Source of the DNA: Actinomycetes bacterium
Lineage (GTDB): Bacteria > Actinomycetota > Actinomycetes > Jiangellales > Jiangellaceae
Reading direction: 5' to 3'
Assembly (NCBI GenBank): GCA_021793295.1
Contig: JAJYTA010000021.1
Coordinates: 1 to 39,240, forward strand
DNA length: 39,240 nucleotides
Shown here: piece by piece, positions 36,430 through 39,240 of the stretch
How positions within the stretch are numbered: position 1 is the first letter of the stretch
Layout of the letters: the number at the start of each line of letters is the position of its first letter
The notes under the pieces: model-generated
Databases searched by the model: none
What the model saw: only the letters and a program-made list of their open reading frames with translations
Told to the model about the DNA's origin: nothing
Position numbers and translations under genes: made by a program

Positions 36430-37628
36430 GCCGACCCGTCGGTCAGCGAAGCCACTTGATCGACGATCACCCGCAACCGGTGCGCGTCGTCGCCCGCGGC
36501 CTGCCACGCTTCTCTAAAGCTGGGTTCCAGCCCTTCCGGCGCCCGCAGGCGCAACGTCGCCACCAGCTCCTCCACCAGTTCGCGTTGGCGGCGGTACACC
36601 GGCGCCCGGTCCTCGGCGGTCATGACATAGACCGCCGCGAGGCCCTTGAGTACGGCCACCTCGACGCGAGTGTCGCGCGGCACCTCGAGGTCGGCGGCGT
36701 AGCGAGTCAGTTGGCCGCTGCCGTGGCGGGCATGGGTGGCGTGCTCGGCGGCGTCGCAGAACCGGCCGATCAGCTGGCTGGTCATGTCCTTCAGCGCCGC
36801 CAGCGCCCGCAACCGACCGTCGTATTCGCCGACCCAGTACGGCAGCGCGCGTAGTCGGTCCAGCCCGGCGAGGATCTCGTCGGAGTCCGCGTCGTCCAGG
36901 TACCACTGCCGGGTCAGCTCCGCCACGCGCGCGCGTTGCTCCGCGTCGCCCAGCCGGGCACCAAGGTCGATCCGGCCGGCGACCACGGCGTCCTCCACGT
37001 CGTGCACGCTGTAGGCGACGTCGTCGGCGAAGTCCATGACCTGCGCTTCCAGGCACCGTCGGCGGCCGTTCGAACCACTGCGCAGCCACTCGAACACTTC
37101 GGCGTCGTCGTCGTAGACGCCGAACTTCGGGCCGTCGGCGGCCGCACGCCGCCACGGGTACTTGGTCGCGGCGTCGAGACCGGCCCGGGTGAGGTTGAGC
37201 CCGGCCGAGCGACCGTCCGGGTGCGCTGCTTTCGCCTCCAGCCTGGTCAGTAGGCGCAGCGTCTGGGCGTTGCCTTCGAACCCGCCGATGTTCGCCGCGA
37301 TCTCGTCGAGCACCTCTTCGCCGTTGTGCCCGAACGGCGGATGCCCGAGATCGTGGGCGAGGCAGGCGGCATCGACGACGTCGGGGTCGCACCCCAGCGC
37401 CTTGCCGAGCTCGCGGCCGACCTGCGCTACCTCGAGCGAATGCGTGAGTCGGTTGCGCACGAAGTCGTCGCTGCCAGGTGCGACGACCTGGGTCTTCGCC
37501 GCGAGCCGGCGTAGTGACGCCGAATGCAGCACCCGCGCGCGATCACGTTCGAACGCGGTGCGCCGAGCGCGCTTGGGCGGCTCAGGAGCCCATCGTTCAC
37601 GATCGGCCTCGTCATACCCGGTAGTCAC
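36399..37628 (-). CDS. dgt: Deoxyguanosinetriphosphate triphosphohydrolase
   Basis: A 409-residue HD-domain enzyme that hydrolyses dGTP (or other dNTPs) to the nucleoside and triphosphate. [30 protein letters not shown] (H of the HD motif) and [17 protein letters not shown] (HD plus second His) are visible, and [14 protein letters not shown] carries the distal Asp. GTG at 37628 gives the N-terminus [13 protein letters not shown]. The 3' end overlaps the Fpg/Nei gene by 31 bases, and lhgO is divergent with 24 bases between starts. Confidence 0.93.
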   Translation of the reverse strand: MTTGYDEADRERWAPEPPKRARRTAFERDRARVLHSASLRRLAAKTQVVAPGSDDFVRNRLTHSLEVAQVGRELGKALGCDPDVVDAACLAHDLGHPPFGHNGEEVLDEIAANIGGFEGNAQTLRLLTRLEAKAAHPDGRSAGLNLTRAGLDAATKYPWRRAAADGPKFGVYDDDAEVFEWLRSGSNGRRRCLEAQVMDFADDVAYSVHDVEDAVVAGRIDLGARLGDAEQRARVAELTRQWYLDDADSDEILAGLDRLRALPYWVGEYDGRLRALAALKDMTSQLIGRFCDAAEHATHARHGSGQLTRYAADLEVPRDTRVEVAVLKGLAAVYVMTAEDRAPVYRRQRELVEELVATLRLRAPEGLEPSFREAWQAAGDDAHRLRVIVDQVASLTDGSAYTLHARLVG

Positions 37629-37652
37629 GGCTGCGAGGTTACGCTCTGCACC

Positions 37653-38858
37653 ATGTCCTCATCGCTGCGGTACGTCGTCGTCGGCGGCGGGATCGTCGGC
37701 GCGGCCATCGCCCGGGCACTCACCCAGACCGACGAACGCGCGAGCGTCACGGTGCTGGAGAAGGAGCCGGCACCTGCGATGCACCAGACGAGCCGGAACA
37801 GTGGCGTCGTCCATGCCGGGCTCTACTACACGCCGGGCTCGGCCAAGGCGCGGTTCTCTCGCCGCGGGGTCGAGCTGCTGCGAACGTACTGCGAGCAGAA
37901 GGGGCTCACCTACGACGCGTGCGGCAAACTCCTCGTGGCGCTCGATGAGCGTGAACGGCAGCGGATGGACGACATTCACGCGCGCGCGACGGCCAACGGT
38001 GTGCCGGGAGTACGACTGCTGACCGGGCCGGAATTGGCCGAGGTGGAGCCGCATGTCCGCGGGATAGCCGGGTTGCATTCGCCGACGACGGCGATCGTCG
38101 ACTTCGCCGAGATCGCGACGACGATGCTCGCCGACGCCATCGCCGCTGGGGCTGAGGTGCGCACCGGGTTCGAGGTGTGCGGATTCGATCAGTCCGCGAC
38201 CGAGGTCGTGGTGCATGCGCGCCGTGGCGACGCGCTCGCCGCTGATCACGTGGTCGTCGCTGCGGGCCTGCAATCCGACCGCCTCGCTCGCCTGGCCGGC
38301 GCCGACGAGTTCCCGCGGATCGTGCCGTTTCGCGGCGAGTTCGCGCTGCTACGGCCCGAGCGTCGGGCTCTGGTGCGCGGGCTGGTGTATCCGGTGCCCG
38401 ACCCCCGCTATCCGTTCCTCGGTGTGCACCTGACCCGCCGCGTCGACGGCGAGGTGATGGTCGGCCCGAACGCCGTCCTGGCGCTGGCTCGCGAGGGGTA
38501 CCGGCGCCGTGACATCGACGTCGGCGAAATCCGCAGGCTGATCGGCTGGGGCGCGTTCCGCCGGTTCGCCTGGCAGAACCGCCGCACGGCGATCCGGGAG
38601 ATGTACAGCTCACTGAACCCGCGGGCCTTCGCTGCCGCGGCGCGGCGCTACCTTCCCCAACTCGACGCCGGGGACTTGGTGCCGGCCCGGTCAGGTATCC
38701 GGGCGCAGGCGATGGATGCCGACGGCACCTTGGTCGACGACTTCCGGGTCAGCCGTCGCGGCCGCATCATGTGCATTCGTAATGCTCCCTCGCCGGCGGC
38801 GACCGCCAGCCTGGCCATCGCCGACGACGTCGTCGCCGAGTTGCGCGGCGGTGCCTGA
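37653..38858 (+). CDS. lhgO: L-2-hydroxyglutarate oxidase
   Basis: A 401-residue FAD-dependent oxidase of the DAO family that converts L-2-hydroxyglutarate to 2-oxoglutarate at the membrane. FAD site [16 protein letters not shown] (8-23), [20 protein letters not shown] (family hallmark), [32 protein letters not shown] and [10 protein letters not shown] near the C-terminus are present. Length is that of LhgO. The ATG at 37653 starts the conserved domain; codons upstream to 37524 lie in dgt. There is no close ribosome site, and TACGCT (37640-37645) is placed for a leaderless message. Confidence 0.92.
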   Translation: MSSSLRYVVVGGGIVGAAIARALTQTDERASVTVLEKEPAPAMHQTSRNSGVVHAGLYYTPGSAKARFSRRGVELLRTYCEQKGLTYDACGKLLVALDERERQRMDDIHARATANGVPGVRLLTGPELAEVEPHVRGIAGLHSPTTAIVDFAEIATTMLADAIAAGAEVRTGFEVCGFDQSATEVVVHARRGDALAADHVVVAAGLQSDRLARLAGADEFPRIVPFRGEFALLRPERRALVRGLVYPVPDPRYPFLGVHLTRRVDGEVMVGPNAVLALAREGYRRRDIDVGEIRRLIGWGAFRRFAWQNRRTAIREMYSSLNPRAFAAAARRYLPQLDAGDLVPARSGIRAQAMDADGTLVDDFRVSRRGRIMCIRNAPSPAATASLAIADDVVAELRGGA

Positions 38859-38900
38859 CACCCGGAGATGCCGCGCCGCCACCCGGTCCGAGCAGCCGAA

Positions 38901-38950
38901 AGCCCGCCGGCAGCTGTCACGACGAACGTCGCGTGAGCTGCCGACGGGCT
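38901..38950. terminator. Bidirectional terminator between lhgO and LPxTG gene
   Basis: AGCCCGCCGGCAGCT (38901-38915) pairs with AGCTGCCGACGGGCT (38936-38950) with one mismatch, and CACG/CGTG extends the stem after a 2-base bulge. It lies 42 bases after the lhgO stop and 27 bases after the stop of the convergent gene, so it can serve both. Confidence 0.72.
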
Positions 38951-38977
38951 GGGCCGATCAGCGGGTTTCTCGGTGGA

Positions 38978-39240
38978 TTACGACTGAGCGCCCGTCCGCC
39001 GCAATCGCAGGATCGCGAGCGCACCGCCCACGAGTGCCAGGCCGACCATCAGCAGCAGTGCTGGCGAGGTGCCGGTGTCCGGCAGGTCAGGCTCGTCGGT
39101 TTCGGTGGGACTCGGTGTCGGAGTCTCCGTCGGAGTCGCGCTCGGCGTCTCTGTCTCGGTCGGAGTCTCGGTGGGAGTCTCCGTCGGAGTCTCGGTCGGG
39201 GTCTCCGTCGGAGTCTCGGTCGGGGTCTCCGTCGGAGTCT
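38978..39240 (-). CDS. LPxTG cell-wall anchored protein, C-terminal fragment
   Basis: The last 87 or so codons of a protein that enters from the right. A Thr/Pro/Glu stalk of ETPT repeats is followed by the sortase motif LPDTG, a hydrophobic segment (SPALLLMVGLALVGGALAIL) and a basic tail RLRRTGAQS ending in TAA (38978-38980). This is a complete cell-wall sorting signal; a sortase would cleave between T and G and attach the protein to peptidoglycan. The functional domain lies outside the window, so the protein's role is unknown. A terminator follows. Confidence 0.88.
   Translation of the reverse strand, partial: TPTETPTETPTETPTETPTETPTETPTETETPSATPTETPTPSPTETDEPDLPDTGTSPALLLMVGLALVGGALAILRLRRTGAQS
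39110..39240. repeat. 12/24-base tandem repeat encoding ETPT stalk
   Basis: Repeating gtctccgtcgga/gtctcggtcggg units (period 12, higher-order period 24) encode (ETPT)n in the wall-spanning stalk and continue past the right edge. Confidence 0.85.

Noticed and set aside
36505-36535. GGTTCCAGCCC resembling a tRNA T-arm
   Set aside because: It is inside the dgt coding region and no cloverleaf can be completed around it.
39110-39240. CRISPR-like regular repeats at the right edge
   Set aside because: The units are contiguous 12/24-base coding repeats without spacers.

Overview
The window is high-GC actinobacterial chromosome (GC-rich third codon positions, GTG starts, an actinobacterial-type DnaG beginning VAGRI, a FIVAR/FIMAH-like C-terminal helical domain on giant secreted enzymes, an LPxTG protein). 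The very acidic secreted proteins and lipoprotein tether would suit a salt-tolerant actinomycete such as a Jiangellales member, but the genus cannot be fixed from the sequence alone.

Bases 1-25384 form one carbohydrate-uptake and catabolism locus, almost all on the minus strand. Reading in the direction of transcription: a Gfo/Idh/MocA oxidoreductase (24022), a ribose-type (CUT2) ABC importer made of one ATPase, two permeases and one acidic lipoprotein binding protein, a DTE-like sugar epimerase, then two giant secreted multidomain enzymes (1840 and 1557 aa) that fuse a ThuA domain to a PQQ-type sugar dehydrogenase propeller, PKD and Ig-like domains, carbohydrate-binding and concanavalin-like domains and, in one of them, a DUF1080/3-keto-disaccharide hydrolase domain. 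A third, shorter dehydrogenase-PKD protein (705 aa) has its own promoter. Three ROK-family regulators sit at the left end, in the middle and, divergently, at the right end of the locus; palindromes next to their promoters look like their operators. A second sugar ABC ATPase runs off the left edge.

The proposed logic (inference) is extracellular oxidation of a glycoside to a keto-glycoside, cleavage outside the cell, import of the product, and further oxidation/epimerisation inside. I do not know a described system with this fused architecture.

Bases 25385-31761 are mixed metabolism: xylulokinase, a DsbA/FrnE-like thiol oxidoreductase, a VapBC toxin-antitoxin pair and a GH2 beta-galactosidase. 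Bases 31770-38858 hold a Uma2-family nuclease-like protein, DNA primase (dnaG), an AbiEi/DUF559-like protein, an Fpg/Nei glycosylase, a dGTPase (dgt) and an L-2-hydroxyglutarate oxidase. The right edge holds the C-terminus of an LPxTG wall-anchored protein with ETPT repeats.

Two families of short intergenic palindromic repeats are visible. Family 1 (70-92 bp, four copies at 6466, 25530, 34357 and 35475) has GTGGCACG/CGTGCCAC ends; family 2 (48 bp, two direct copies at 25435 and 25658) flanks one family-1 copy. No rRNA, tRNA, CRISPR array or transposase was seen.
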